This document shows, in pieces, positions 1 to 8,282 of a stretch of DNA of 8,442 nt. How positions within the stretch are numbered: position 1 is the first letter of the stretch; each line of letters opens with the position of its first letter. The notes under the pieces are model-generated. The model did no database searches, had not been told where the DNA came from, and saw only the letters and a list, made by a program, of their open reading frames with translations. The stretch is taken from positions 1 to 8,442 of the forward strand of contig JAPPKR010000222.1 in NCBI GenBank assembly GCA_028819835.1, in the 5' to 3' direction. The translations under genes and the position numbers were made by a program. Source of the DNA: a bacterium (GTDB lineage: Bacteria > Actinomycetota > Acidimicrobiia > UBA5794 > ZC4RG35).

Positions 1-79
1 TCCGCTCCAGCGCGGCCAGTCCCATGCGCAGCAGGCCAGCGATCACCAGCAGAGTTGTTCCTGCCCAGACCAGCGTCAT
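1..79 (-). CDS. Probable CNNM/CorC (hemolysin-like) membrane protein, N-terminal fragment
   Basis: Only the first 26 codons are in the window; the gene runs off the left edge. It opens with ATG at 79, and that codon overlaps the TGA stop of ybeY as ATGA, a typical sign of translational coupling. The visible peptide begins MTLVWAGTTLLVIAGLL, a hydrophobic stretch suited to a first transmembrane helix, followed by RMGLAALER. This resembles the start of CNNM-domain proteins, where the first helix ends in a small-residue AAExAL-type motif. Position adds support: in Actinobacteria the gene after ybeY is usually a CNNM/CBS-domain protein (Rv2366c in M. tuberculosis), followed by era. A purine-rich GAGAGGGG lies about 11 bases before the ATG, inside ybeY. 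The reading frame and coupling are seen directly. The family call rests on synteny and one short hydrophobic segment, so another membrane protein is possible. Confidence 0.55.
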   Translation of the reverse strand, partial: MTLVWAGTTLLVIAGLLRMGLAALER

Positions 80-543
80 CTTCGTCTCAGCCCCTCTCTA
101 GCCAGATGCCGGCGCTCCCTCTTCTCCATCACCTCGGCGTCGCCGTCCGAGTCATGGGTGTAGCCCAACAGGTGCAGCACGCCATGCACAACCATCAGGC
201 CCATCTCCTCGGAGAAACGGGTTCCCACGCGTGCCGCCTGGCGGCACACATAGTCGGGGGCTATGACAACGTCCCCCAGATGCAGCGGCGGGCCCCTCTC
301 CCCGCCCCCCGGGCTCCCCTCCCCCGGGTCGATCACCTGGAGAGGTAGCGCCAGAACATCGGTGGGACCCCTATTGCCGCGGTGCAGATAATTCATCTCC
401 GCCATCTGCTCTTCGGGGACCAGGGTCACATCCACGAGACAGCCACGGCCGTATCCCTCCCCGGTCAGCACACCTCCCGCCAGGCGCCCCAGGAGACCAT
501 GATCCACCGATGAGTCCTGCTCGTCGATGATCTGCACGTTCAT
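76..543 (-). CDS. ybeY: Endoribonuclease YbeY (rRNA maturation factor)
   Basis: This 155-residue protein is the zinc-dependent single-strand RNase YbeY, which acts in 16S rRNA 3'-end maturation and ribosome quality control in the cytoplasm. The family signature H-x3-H-x5-H is intact: H120, H124 and H130 in HGVLHLLGYTH, the three metal ligands. Upstream are the family's GPTDVLALP segment (about 59-67) and LGDVVIAP (89-96), matching the usual PTDVLSFP and LGDIVI blocks. A Gly/Pro-rich loop (about 72-87) separates these two blocks, as in other actinobacterial members. The length is normal. The start is firm: a TAG stop lies directly before the ATG in the same frame, and GGCGAGG sits 7 bases upstream as a ribosome binding site. 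The gene follows the 7TM-HD gene after 62 bases and overlaps the next gene by 4 bases. YbeY commonly neighbours phoH and works on the same RNA processes. Confidence 0.96.
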   Translation of the reverse strand: MNVQIIDEQDSSVDHGLLGRLAGGVLTGEGYGRGCLVDVTLVPEEQMAEMNYLHRGNRGPTDVLALPLQVIDPGEGSPGGGERGPPLHLGDVVIAPDYVCRQAARVGTRFSEEMGLMVVHGVLHLLGYTHDSDGDAEVMEKRERRHLAREGLRRR

Positions 544-605
544 CTACGAGCCTCGCCGCGCGGATCGGGAGGTTCCTCGGGATTGTTAGATGAAGGGTCT
601 TCCAT

Positions 606-3366
606 TCAGGGGAAGTTAGGGTATTGGATGCGCTGATGGTAGTGGCCCGACATGGCCTCTATAAAGGCATTCCGGATGGTTTGAATGTCGGCGAACGTCA
701 GAGATGCCTCGTTCAACTGCAAATCGGACATTTTCTCCCTAATTATCCCGTCAGTCACCGCTGCGATGGCCTGAAGGGTCGGTTCGGATGGCGAGCCCTC
801 TCCCGGGGTGGACTGGAAGGCTGCGCGGCACGCTCCCTCCACCGCGTCGGCCAGCATCAGGATAGCCATCTCCTTGGACCGGGGCTTCTGCCCGACGTGT
901 CGATAGTCGTCCACGTTGACATTCTCCTCCCCGTAGAGCCCCATGGCCTTGTTGTAGAAGAAGCGCATGACGCCGGTGCCGTGGTGGGTGATGATCCCCG
1001 CCGCCACCGATGACGGGATCCGATGGCGGGCCGCCAACTTCATTCCGTCGGTCACATGACGCCGGATAACCTTCGCCGACTCTTCGGGACTCATCTGGTC
1101 GTGCGGATTGACCGTTCCGAATTGGTTCTCGATGAAGAGCGAGGGATGCTCGGTCTTGCCGAGGTCGTGGTAGTAGGCGGCCGCCCTTGCCAGGAGATTG
1201 TTGGCGCCTATCGCGGAAGCGGCCGCCCCGGCCAGGGTGCCCACCATCAGGGAGTGGTTGAATGTACCGAACGCCTTCTCCTGGAGAAGTTGCAGGGCTG
1301 CATGATTGCGGTCGGTGAGGTCCAACAGCCGGAGTGTGGTGGTGACATCGAAGATGCTTTCGAAGAAGGCCATGGCCGCCAGCGCCACCAGGGCGGCGAT
1401 CAAAGAGGAGGCGAAGGCCAGCACGGCAGCCTGCAGCATGGTCCCCGTCGGCGACTCATTGATGCTGGTGTGAAAGATCCAGGCCGTTGCAGCGGCGATC
1501 ACTGCCAAGGCAGCCGCCGAGATCGCCACCGAGTTGCGAAACGCCCGCCGGCTGGAAACGGCAGATACGAAGCCCACCGGCGCCAGGGTGGCCAGAAGGG
1601 CATAGACGGTGGCGCCGGCGTCGCCGGTGCCAACCGCGGTGACCACCGCCAGAATCACCGCCATCAAGATCCCGAAACGGTGGTCCAGAAGGACGGCCGC
1701 GAAGTAGCCGAAAGCGACCGCAGGGAACACATATACACCTACTTCATAGCCGAACACCTCCCCCACGAAGGTCACAAACCTCACTGCTCCCGAAGCAAGC
1801 ACCGTAAGCAGCCCGAAAAGGGTGAGCAGGTGGACCTGATCCCAAAGGTCGGTACGGTAGCGGGAGAGGTACAGAGCCAACACGGCCACCACCGCCCCGA
1901 GCACCACCAGGACCCCCGCCTCCCGCACCGGCCTCCCGGTGGCCGCGCCGGTCTGGTCGATGGCATCGATGATCAGCCCGGTGAGCGGCTCCCCTTCACC
2001 GACAATCGGCTGTCCGGACCGATAGGAGACCGTCACCTCCCCCTGGGCGTCGCGGGCTTCGGAGCGCAATTGTTCGGTGGCGCCGGTGTCGAGCAGGGAG
2101 TTGGGCCGCAGGAAGGAAGCGGCGATGTCCGAGGCGGCCTCACCGGCGGCCGGGTGGCGAACATCTCCTATGAAAACCACCGGTGGATCCGAGAGGATCC
2201 GGCTCTGGGCGGAGAGAAGTTCCTCGCTCTTGATCTCCTCCGCGAATGAGTCGGCTATCAGGGTAAGAGCGGCCTGCTCGATCTCCACCAGACCGGGAGG
2301 TTCTCCCAGGGCCTGCCGGATTACATCCTCTGTAGCCACCTCCACCATGGTGACAACCGAACTCTCGTCCAGTTGGGGATAGGAACGAAGGAGTTCGGGG
2401 ACCTGCAGCGTTGCCGGGCGGGTCAGCGGTGTGAAGGGTACCGGAGGGATCGTGCACGCCGCGCCGATCCCCAGACACACGATCTGCTGGGTCCGCCGCG
2501 GCAGAAAGACCGTGAAGTCAGGGGGAAGGTCCGGATCGGAGCTGTCGATTGTCACCTCCCACACCCCTTCGGGGACCTCCAGGCTGAAGTCCCCGTTGGC
2601 TTGGGTCTGGGTATCGTGTCCCTCCCCGGAGGGAGCCAGCGCCCGTACGGTCACCAGTTCCACCCCTACCTCCGGATAGTCGCCGGACTCGGTGACGAAG
2701 GAGTCGGCGTTGAAGTCCAGGAACACCCGGCCCACCAGGGTTACGGTCGCCGGGGGAGGAAGAGTGGTGGTGGTAGTTGTGGTCACCGCCGAGGTGGTGG
2801 TGGTAGGAGCAACAGTGGTGGATGTGGTTTCGCCGGCGGGGTCTTGGGCGCCTGCGGCCGGTCCCCCCGCGTCTTCGACGGCCGGCGGAGCCTCATCCGG
2901 CTCGGTCTGGGAGGCAGGGTCGGCGGTTGTTGCCGGGACCGTCGTGGTGGTGGTGGTTGCCGGGACCGTCGTGGTGGTGGAGGGAGGGGGGACGGTCGTA
3001 GTGGTGGTGCTGGTTGGAGGAAGGGAGAGGGTATCCAGCCACTCCGGCTGCGCGCCGAGCACCCCCCTTCTCACCGCCGCGAACAGATCCGACAGGTCAT
3101 CGCTCACCTGCTGTTCGATGCTCTCGTTCCGGCTGGTGACGCCGTCGATCTGCTCCGCCGCTGTATCGCGTAGGGATCGGGTTGCCTCGCGGTCGACGAC
3201 CTCGCTGTTGCGCTGGGCCACGTAGGGCCGGGTGGCCAGGTCGCCCTCGACCAGTTCCACTTCCCCGCTGGCGGCGCCCACGGTCAAAGTGGCCCAGGAG
3301 AGCATTACCGTCGACACCAGGACCAGCCATCGGATCAGCGTCCTCTCCCACGGCGCCGGAGACCGG

Positions 3367-3383
<17 letters not shown>
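606..3383 (-). CDS. PgpH/YqfF-family 7TM-HD phosphodiesterase (probable c-di-AMP hydrolase) with Thr-rich and SdrD-B-like insertion
   Basis: A membrane protein of 925 residues. By family it should hydrolyse cyclic di-AMP to pApA on the cytoplasmic side. Order of parts: TM1 at about 17-38; extracellular region 39-487; seven membrane helices at about 488-674; cytoplasmic HD domain at about 709-878. HD residues are present: H710 (FNHSLM), H739-D740 (YYHDLGK), H776 (RRHVTDG), H800-H801 (THHGTG) and D846 (MLADAVE). FIENQ, NPHDQMSPE, KPRSKE and a C-terminal YHQRIQYP also fit PgpH. The extracellular region carries an extra Thr/Pro linker (about 124-213) and a beta-rich module (about 214-293), making the protein roughly 200 residues longer than Listeria PgpH. 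I start at ATG 3383, which has a good ribosome binding site and overlaps phoH by 17 bases; an ATG at 3449 would add 22 polar residues and overlap phoH by 83. The phoH-pgpH-ybeY order is that of Bacillus. Family call is strong; substrate is inferred. Confidence 0.93.
2505..2744 (-). other. SdrD-B/Cna-B-like beta module inside the PgpH-family protein
   Basis: This part of the gene encodes about residues 214-293. It opens VTLVGRVFLDFNADSF, then a GDYPEVGVELVTVRA stretch, NGDFSLEVPEG and WEVTIDSSDPDLP. That is the pattern of SdrD-B and related carboxypeptidase-regulatory-like beta-sandwich domains: a GxVFxDxNxDG opening with a possible calcium-binding DxNxDS loop, a GVxV strand, and a late 'G.fs..v..G.y.V' strand pair. 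Two cysteines follow (about residues 303 and 310) and could form an extracellular disulfide. The assignment comes from motif resemblance only. Confidence 0.6.
2745..3014 (-). repeat. Threonine-rich low-complexity stalk region
   Basis: The gene here encodes about 90 residues (124-213) dominated by Thr, Pro, Val and Ala. Runs such as STTTTTVPPP, TTTTTTVPATT and AVTTTTTTTLPPP flank a more acidic centre with Asp, Glu, Gly and Ala. On the plus strand it shows as GTGGTGGTGG-type triplet runs. Such segments act as extended, exported linkers or stalks and may be O-glycosylated. They are common in surface proteins of Acidimicrobiia. The triplet character makes the tract prone to length change by slippage. 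Confidence 0.85.
2929..2982. repeat. Two-copy 27-base tandem repeat
   Basis: Units 2929-2955 and 2956-2982 agree at 26 of 27 positions, differing only at the second-last base (T versus A). Each begins GTTGCCGGGACCGTCGTGG on the plus strand and continues in GTG triplets. The period is nine codons, so each copy adds one Thr-run plus VPAT block to the stalk of the PgpH-family protein without breaking the frame. The near identity points to recent duplication. Confidence 0.9.
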
Positions 3384-4380
<997 letters not shown>

Positions 4381-4412
4381 GGCGGACCCCGGAGGTCAGG
4401 AGACTGCGGGAG

Positions 4413-4751
4413 TCATCCCGGCGGCCAGTTCATCCGGCGGCCTCCCAATAGATGAAAGTGCAGATGGAACACGGACTGGCCTCCATCATCTCCCACATTC
4501 GTCACCCAACGCCAGCCGTTCTCCAACCCTTCTCGGGAGGCGATCGTCCGGGAAAGGCTCACCAACTCTCCCATCATCTGGGGGTCATCGACCTCATTGA
4601 GTGACTCGACATGCCCACGGGGAATCACCAGCACATGCGTCGGCGCCTGAGGGTTGATGTCCCGGAAGGCCAGCGCACTCTCCGTCTCGGCCACTATCTC
4701 GGCGGGGATCGACCCCTCCGCAATCTTGCAGAACAGACATTCGCTACTCAC
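4413..4751 (-). CDS. HIT-family (HINT-type) nucleotide hydrolase/transferase
   Basis: A compact protein of 112 residues with the histidine triad H96-L-H98-F-H100-LL. By family, the middle histidine (H98) is the nucleophile that forms a covalent nucleotidyl intermediate when phosphoramidates and related adenine nucleotides are hydrolysed. C5 and C8 in CLFCKI, with H47 in PRGHVES, match the zinc site found in many bacterial HINT proteins. The C-terminus LLGGRRMNWPPG is characteristic of the HINT/PKCI branch. Translation starts at GTG (4751). A GGGAGG lies 11 bases upstream and a nearer GAGG 4 bases upstream. The gene starts 63 bases after the dnaJ stop and ends 32 bases before phoH. A HIT gene in this position recurs in many bacterial phoH clusters, but no physiological substrate can be read from the sequence. 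Confidence 0.94.
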   Translation of the reverse strand: MSSECLFCKIAEGSIPAEIVAETESALAFRDINPQAPTHVLVIPRGHVESLNEVDDPQMMGELVSLSRTIASREGLENGWRWVTNVGDDGGQSVFHLHFHLLGGRRMNWPPG

Positions 4752-4814
4752 TGAACCTCAAACCTCCCAGCCGAGGTGGTCTGTGTAGGTTTCCGCGCCC
4801 GCCGCTCTCGCATC
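4752..4814 (-). promoter_or_regulatory. dnaJ-HIT spacer with possible ribosome-binding-site hairpin
   Basis: This 63-base gap holds an inverted repeat, AAACCT (4760-4765) and AGGTTT (4787-4792), spaced by 21 bases. On the minus strand its 3' arm overlaps the GGGAGG (4763-4768) in front of the HIT start, so pairing could partly hide that site. The stem is only six pairs with a long loop, and there is no U-run, so it is not a convincing terminator. No gene is seen here. Confidence 0.2.
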
Positions 4815-5933
4815 CTACCAGCCCCTTGAGCGATCCGGCCTGTTTTTGCGCGACCCCCGGCGCCTTCTCGTTCCCACCCCTTGAGGCAGGGGAGCCTCCC
4901 CCCGGAGTTCGGCCAGTTTCCGCAGGAGATCCTCCTCGTCGGGAGTGAGGGATTTGGGAACCTCCACATCAACCTCGACCAGGAGGTCGCCACGCCTCCT
5001 TCCGCCCATCTGGGGCGTTCCATGGCCGGGGAGCCTCTTCACCCAGCCCGGCTGGATGCCCGGAGGGATTCGCAGATTCTGAAAGCCCCCCTCCAGCAGC
5101 GGTATCTTGATCTCGGCCCCCAGCGCCGCCTCCGTGAAGCCGATCGCCACGCGGTGGATGAGATGATCCCCCTGCCTCTCGAAGCGGCTGTGCGGGCGGA
5201 CCTCCACCTCGACATACAGGTCTCCGGCCATCCCGCCCAGCGTGGCGGCTGCCCCCCTGCCTCGCAGCCGCAGCCGGTTCCCATCCGAGACCCCGGCCGG
5301 GATCTCGACTTTCAGGGAATGAATATGGGAGTGAACACCGCTCCCGCGGCACCGTCTGCAAGCCTGGGTCACCTCTTGGCCTCGTCCCCGGCACCGGGGG
5401 CAGGTGGTGGTGGTCATCATGGATCCGAAGAAGCTCTGGCGGGTTGCCCGGACCATTCCCGCCCCGCCACATCCCCGACAGGACAGAACCTCCGCACCGG
5501 CCGCCGCCCCATCGCCGCCACAGGTCGAACACACCCCCTCGGCTTCGAACTCGACCTGGGTCTCTGCGCCGAAAGCCGCTTCCTCCAGAGTGAGACCGAT
5601 CCTCACCAGGACATCCTGTCCCCGCGAGGACCGCGCCATCCCGGCGCCGCCGAACATTCCCGACCCGCCGAAAACGGACCTCAGCAGATCGTCGAAATCC
5701 GAGAACAGCCCCGAGACATCGATCTGCTCTCCGCGGTCGTAGGATCGACGGCGATCCGGATCGGAGAGGACCTCGTAGGCCTCGGCCACCTCCCGGAACC
5801 GCGCTTCGGCCGCCACGTCCCCGGGATTGGCGTCGGGATGGGTCTCCCTGGCAAGCCGACGAAAGGCCCTCTTTATCTCCGCGGCGTCCGCGTCGCGGTC
5901 AACCCCCAGTATCCGGTAGTAGTCCTTGGCCAT
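4815..5933 (-). CDS. dnaJ: Chaperone protein DnaJ (DnaJ2-type, HrcA-linked)
   Basis: A complete type I DnaJ of 372 residues, the Hsp40 partner that delivers unfolded clients to DnaK and stimulates its ATPase. The J domain (about 4-68) carries HPD at 32-34. A short Gly/Phe region (about 74-104) follows. The zinc domain has four CxxCxGxG repeats with all eight cysteines: C135/C138, C152/C155, C178/C181 and C192/C195. The C-terminal substrate-binding domains run from about 205 to 330, and a basic tail rich in Arg closes the protein. It begins 13 bases after the hrcA stop with no strong ribosome binding site, so coupling to hrcA is likely. Actinobacteria often have two dnaJ genes, one beside dnaK-grpE and one beside hrcA; this is the second kind by context. 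dnaK and grpE are not in the window. Confidence 0.97.
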   Translation of the reverse strand: MAKDYYRILGVDRDADAAEIKRAFRRLARETHPDANPGDVAAEARFREVAEAYEVLSDPDRRRSYDRGEQIDVSGLFSDFDDLLRSVFGGSGMFGGAGMARSSRGQDVLVRIGLTLEEAAFGAETQVEFEAEGVCSTCGGDGAAAGAEVLSCRGCGGAGMVRATRQSFFGSMMTTTTCPRCRGRGQEVTQACRRCRGSGVHSHIHSLKVEIPAGVSDGNRLRLRGRGAAATLGGMAGDLYVEVEVRPHSRFERQGDHLIHRVAIGFTEAALGAEIKIPLLEGGFQNLRIPPGIQPGWVKRLPGHGTPQMGGRRRGDLLVEVDVEVPKSLTPDEEDLLRKLAELRGEAPLPQGVGTRRRRGSRKNRPDRSRGW

Positions 5934-5946
5934 CTGCGAGAAGGGC

Positions 5947-6942
5947 TCAGCTGCCTATACGGCCGGCCAATTCCTCGCTAACCCTCTCCACCACCGAGAT
6001 GGCCCTGCCGTAGTTCATGCGCATCGGCCCCAGGACGCCTATCCGCCCACGAGAGCTACCCGCCAGAAACGAGGTGGAGATCACAGCCAGGTCCGCTTCG
6101 GCCAGGTCCGGGATCTCTTCGCCGATGCGGATCGTGATGCCCGGATCGGTGGCCAGGAGTTCCAGCATTGTGGTCTCCCGCTCCAGCACCGTTAGCACCT
6201 GGGCCACCGCGTCGAGATCGTCCCACAAATCCGCAAGCCGTCCGGTCCCCATCACGTAGACGTCCGAGGCGCGGAGTGCCACCCTCTCCAATGCATCCCA
6301 CACTTCTCGAAGACAGCCCCCGAACGGGCTTTTCGATCCGCCCGGCGCCGCCAGGGCGGGGGGCAGGGGGACACCTAGGGGCGAACCCACGGCATGGCTG
6401 CGGACTAACTGTTCCATGTCGGACATCTCCCTCCTGGTCATCGGCGCGGGGAGGTGGCAGAGTTCCTGGAGCACCCGCGCCGACTCGGTCACAACCACCA
6501 TCATCGCCAGCCGCAACTGGAGCGAGACCAGATGAATGCTCTGGATCCGCTCTGCGGCCAGGCGGGGACCCACCACCACGGTCGGTAACCGGGTGATGTC
6601 GGAAACGAGCCGGGAAGTCGCATGCAGCAGCCGGCCCAACTCCAACTGAACCTCGGAGAAGAACTCCGAAATGCGGGACTGAACCGCCCTGCGCAACCGG
6701 AATGCCGCATGATGGTCAACGTAGAAACGGTAGGCAAGGGCGGTCGGGATCCTTCCCGCCGAGGTGTGGGGCTGCACGGCGAATCCCTCCTCCTCAAGGC
6801 GAGCCAATTCCTTCCGTACAGTGGCAGGAGAGACCGCGAGTTCACTGTGATCAAGCACCATCCCGGAACTCACTGCCGTTCCTGTCCGGATGTAGCACTC
6901 CACCAACGAGCGAAGTATCTCCGAGCGCCGGTCCTCCAACAT
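5947..6942 (-). CDS. hrcA: Heat-inducible transcription repressor HrcA
   Basis: The 331-residue product is a full-length HrcA, the repressor that binds CIRCE operators in front of groE/dnaK-type operons and loses activity on heat stress. The N-terminal winged helix spans about 1-75, with the recognition segment VSPATVRKELARLEEEG (38-53 approx.) and the invariant QPHTSAGRIPT (57-67) followed by YRFYVD. The C-terminal dimer/GAF-like part ends in GRIGVLGPMRMNYGRAI (299-315), also diagnostic. The start is well fixed: ATG at 6942 is preceded in frame by a TGA seven codons upstream, with only a CTG between them. GGAG lies just 3 bases before the ATG, which is close for a ribosome binding site. dnaJ follows after 13 bases. 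No full CIRCE (TTAGCACTC-N9-GAGTGCTAA) is visible upstream, so autoregulation cannot be shown here. Confidence 0.96.
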   Translation of the reverse strand: MLEDRRSEILRSLVECYIRTGTAVSSGMVLDHSELAVSPATVRKELARLEEEGFAVQPHTSAGRIPTALAYRFYVDHHAAFRLRRAVQSRISEFFSEVQLELGRLLHATSRLVSDITRLPTVVVGPRLAAERIQSIHLVSLQLRLAMMVVVTESARVLQELCHLPAPMTRREMSDMEQLVRSHAVGSPLGVPLPPALAAPGGSKSPFGGCLREVWDALERVALRASDVYVMGTGRLADLWDDLDAVAQVLTVLERETTMLELLATDPGITIRIGEEIPDLAEADLAVISTSFLAGSSRGRIGVLGPMRMNYGRAISVVERVSEELAGRIGS

Positions 6943-7064
6943 TGTCTCCAGATTACCAAACTCTCAACAGACCCCACCGGCGGTCGCCGGAAAGAGAGAC
7001 CGGCAAGAACCCGAAAGCCATCCCCCACCGGCACTGGGACACCCCCACGTATGAAACGCATGGC
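6943..7064 (-). promoter_or_regulatory. Upstream region of hrcA with direct repeat and short GC hairpins
   Basis: This 122-base gap between the HNH gene and hrcA probably holds the promoter of the chaperone cluster. It has a 10-base direct repeat, CCCCACCGGC, at 6972-6981 and 7023-7032, 51 bases apart. A perfect 5-base inverted repeat CCGGC-N4-GCCGG lies at 6977-6990, and its GCCGG (6986-6990) could alternatively pair with CCGGC at 7000-7004. On the minus strand TAATCT, about 4-10 bases before the hrcA GGAG, is a weak -10 candidate with no good -35. There is no CIRCE and no U-tract terminator for the HNH gene. Short GC words arise easily by chance at this base composition. Confidence 0.35.
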
Positions 7065-8282
7065 TCATTTTCGTTGTCTGATGGGGCTGAGGCGGCGTCG
7101 GGGGTTCCTTGTGCGGCGGGTGGTGGTTGGGCGGTTGTATTTCAGGGGTGGTTTGAGGTGGTACTTGCCGGTTGGTGTTTTGCGTACAACCCAGTGGTCG
7201 TCATGCACTTTGTGGTGGCAGCGTGAGCAAAGCAGACACATGTCGTCGATGTCGGTGTTGCCTTGCACGGCCCAGGGGATTATGTGGTGGGATTGGCACC
7301 AGTTGGCGGTGGCGCCGCATCCTATGCAGGCTTTGTCCCGGGCTACGAGGGCGATGCGTTGGGCGGGGCTGGCGGCCCGCCGTGACCGTCCCAGGTCCAA
7401 CGGTTGTGATACACCTTTGAATATGGCGGGGAGGATGTCCGACTGACAGGCCAGGTCCCGGATCTTCTCCACCGGGATGGGAGTCCCATCACCAAGACGC
7501 CCGTTTATGAGTTCCCGGTTGATCACGTCGTAGTCGGCGATCAGCAACAACCTCGGCCCGCGGGGACGACCACCGTCCTCGTCGGTTTCCTCACGCGTGA
7601 CCAAATGTGCCAGGGCGTCTGCCATCCGCTGACCCGGAGTGCACCTCGCACGGGGGTCTTCCTCCCGCCAGATTTCGTCCATCTTCTGCGACAGGGCGGT
7701 CTCGATGAGAGCACCGGTGATCGGATCGAACCGGCCGTACAACACCGTCATACCATCAGCACGGTCGGTTCGGATCCTGGCGAACCGCCGCGACCGTTGA
7801 TGCTCCAACCGTCCCATCCCGTCATCCTCCGAGCGCTGCTGTTCATACTTTCGGACCGTCCCCCCGAACTTGTCGGGAGACTGGGTACGGGCCTTGTCCA
7901 CCAACTCGGTCTCGTCGATCTCACCGCGCTTTTTGGCACGGGCCAGGATACGAGCGTTCTCATAGGGAATCTCACCATCCCGCATCCCCTCAGACGTTTC
8001 GGGCAACTCCTCCAACTCCACCGCGGTCTCCACCTCCGACCGGGCCTTCCCACGGGGACGCAAACCCTTCTCCCGCAGGTTGTTCTCGGTGATGTGGGCA
8101 CCTTCTCGGCGCGTCAACTCCGCCAGAACCCCGGCGCGGAAACCGGCCACCTGATTGTCTACCCGGAAGGTGGACTGCAACCAAGCCTGGAGCTGCTCCA
8201 AAGTGGCCTCCCCCACTGGCAGGTTGGGTAACACCACCCCGATCTCGTTGACGACCTTTCGGCCATTAGCTGTCTCTTCCAT
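7065..8282 (-). CDS. DUF222 / HNH endonuclease domain protein (13E12-type)
   Basis: From the ATG at 8282 the protein has 405 residues; a GTG at 8318 would add 12. An N-terminal DUF222 region (about 20-300) is followed by a C-terminal HNH nuclease domain (about 305-365). The DUF222 part includes LYGRFDPITGALIETAL and TPGQRMADALAHL, typical of the family. The HNH part has C319xxC322, C329, H332-H333 (CQSHHIIPW) and C352xxC355-HH, so a Cys4 zinc site plus the catalytic histidine are present. The central Asn of HNH, expected in the TDxDN stretch, appears as Asp (TDIDDM, about residue 347). A very basic tail (TTTRRTRNPRRR) closes the protein. No strong ribosome binding site is seen for either start. 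These genes are abundant, often multicopy, in Actinobacteria. Their function is poorly defined, with DNA cleavage or mobility suspected. It has no evident functional tie to the chaperone genes downstream. Confidence 0.9.
   Translation of the reverse strand: MEETANGRKVVNEIGVVLPNLPVGEATLEQLQAWLQSTFRVDNQVAGFRAGVLAELTRREGAHITENNLREKGLRPRGKARSEVETAVELEELPETSEGMRDGEIPYENARILARAKKRGEIDETELVDKARTQSPDKFGGTVRKYEQQRSEDDGMGRLEHQRSRRFARIRTDRADGMTVLYGRFDPITGALIETALSQKMDEIWREEDPRARCTPGQRMADALAHLVTREETDEDGGRPRGPRLLLIADYDVINRELINGRLGDGTPIPVEKIRDLACQSDILPAIFKGVSQPLDLGRSRRAASPAQRIALVARDKACIGCGATANWCQSHHIIPWAVQGNTDIDDMCLLCSRCHHKVHDDHWVVRKTPTGKYHLKPPLKYNRPTTTRRTRNPRRRLSPIRQRK

Noticed and set aside
1023..2249. 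Long plus-strand open frame (408 codons) opposite the PgpH-family gene
   Set aside because: It is antisense to a gene with clear family motifs. Its product is rich in Gly, Arg, His and Gln without domain motifs, as expected from GC-biased third positions on the other strand.
2745..3014. Repetitive triplet tract considered as a CRISPR or DNA satellite array
   Set aside because: There are no regularly spaced unique spacers; the repeats keep codon phase and encode the Thr-rich linker of the protein.
2692..3225. Plus-strand frame encoding runs of valine (VVVVVV)
   Set aside because: This is the reverse complement of the Thr-codon tracts of the stalk; the repeated GTG triplets create a false Val-rich protein.
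4748..5023. Minus-strand 91-codon frame overlapping the dnaJ 3' end and ending at the HIT start
   Set aside because: Most of it lies inside the dnaJ C-terminal region in another frame, and the peptide has no motif. The overlap with the HIT GTG as GTGA is probably chance.
4881..5981. Long plus-strand open frame (366 codons) opposite dnaJ
   Set aside because: It is antisense to an intact dnaJ; the product is low in recognisable structure and has no motif. A mirror of the codon bias explains it.
6893..6910. TAGCACTC within the start of hrcA, resembling the left arm of CIRCE
   Set aside because: The right arm nine bases on reads GCGAAGTAT instead of GAGTGCTAA, and the site is inside the coding sequence of a conserved helix. 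A single half-site is not evidence of an operator.
6977..6990. CCGGC-N4-GCCGG hairpin as a terminator of the HNH gene
   Set aside because: The stem is five pairs and no run of T follows it on the minus strand; it lies 75 bases or more after the stop codon and close to hrcA.
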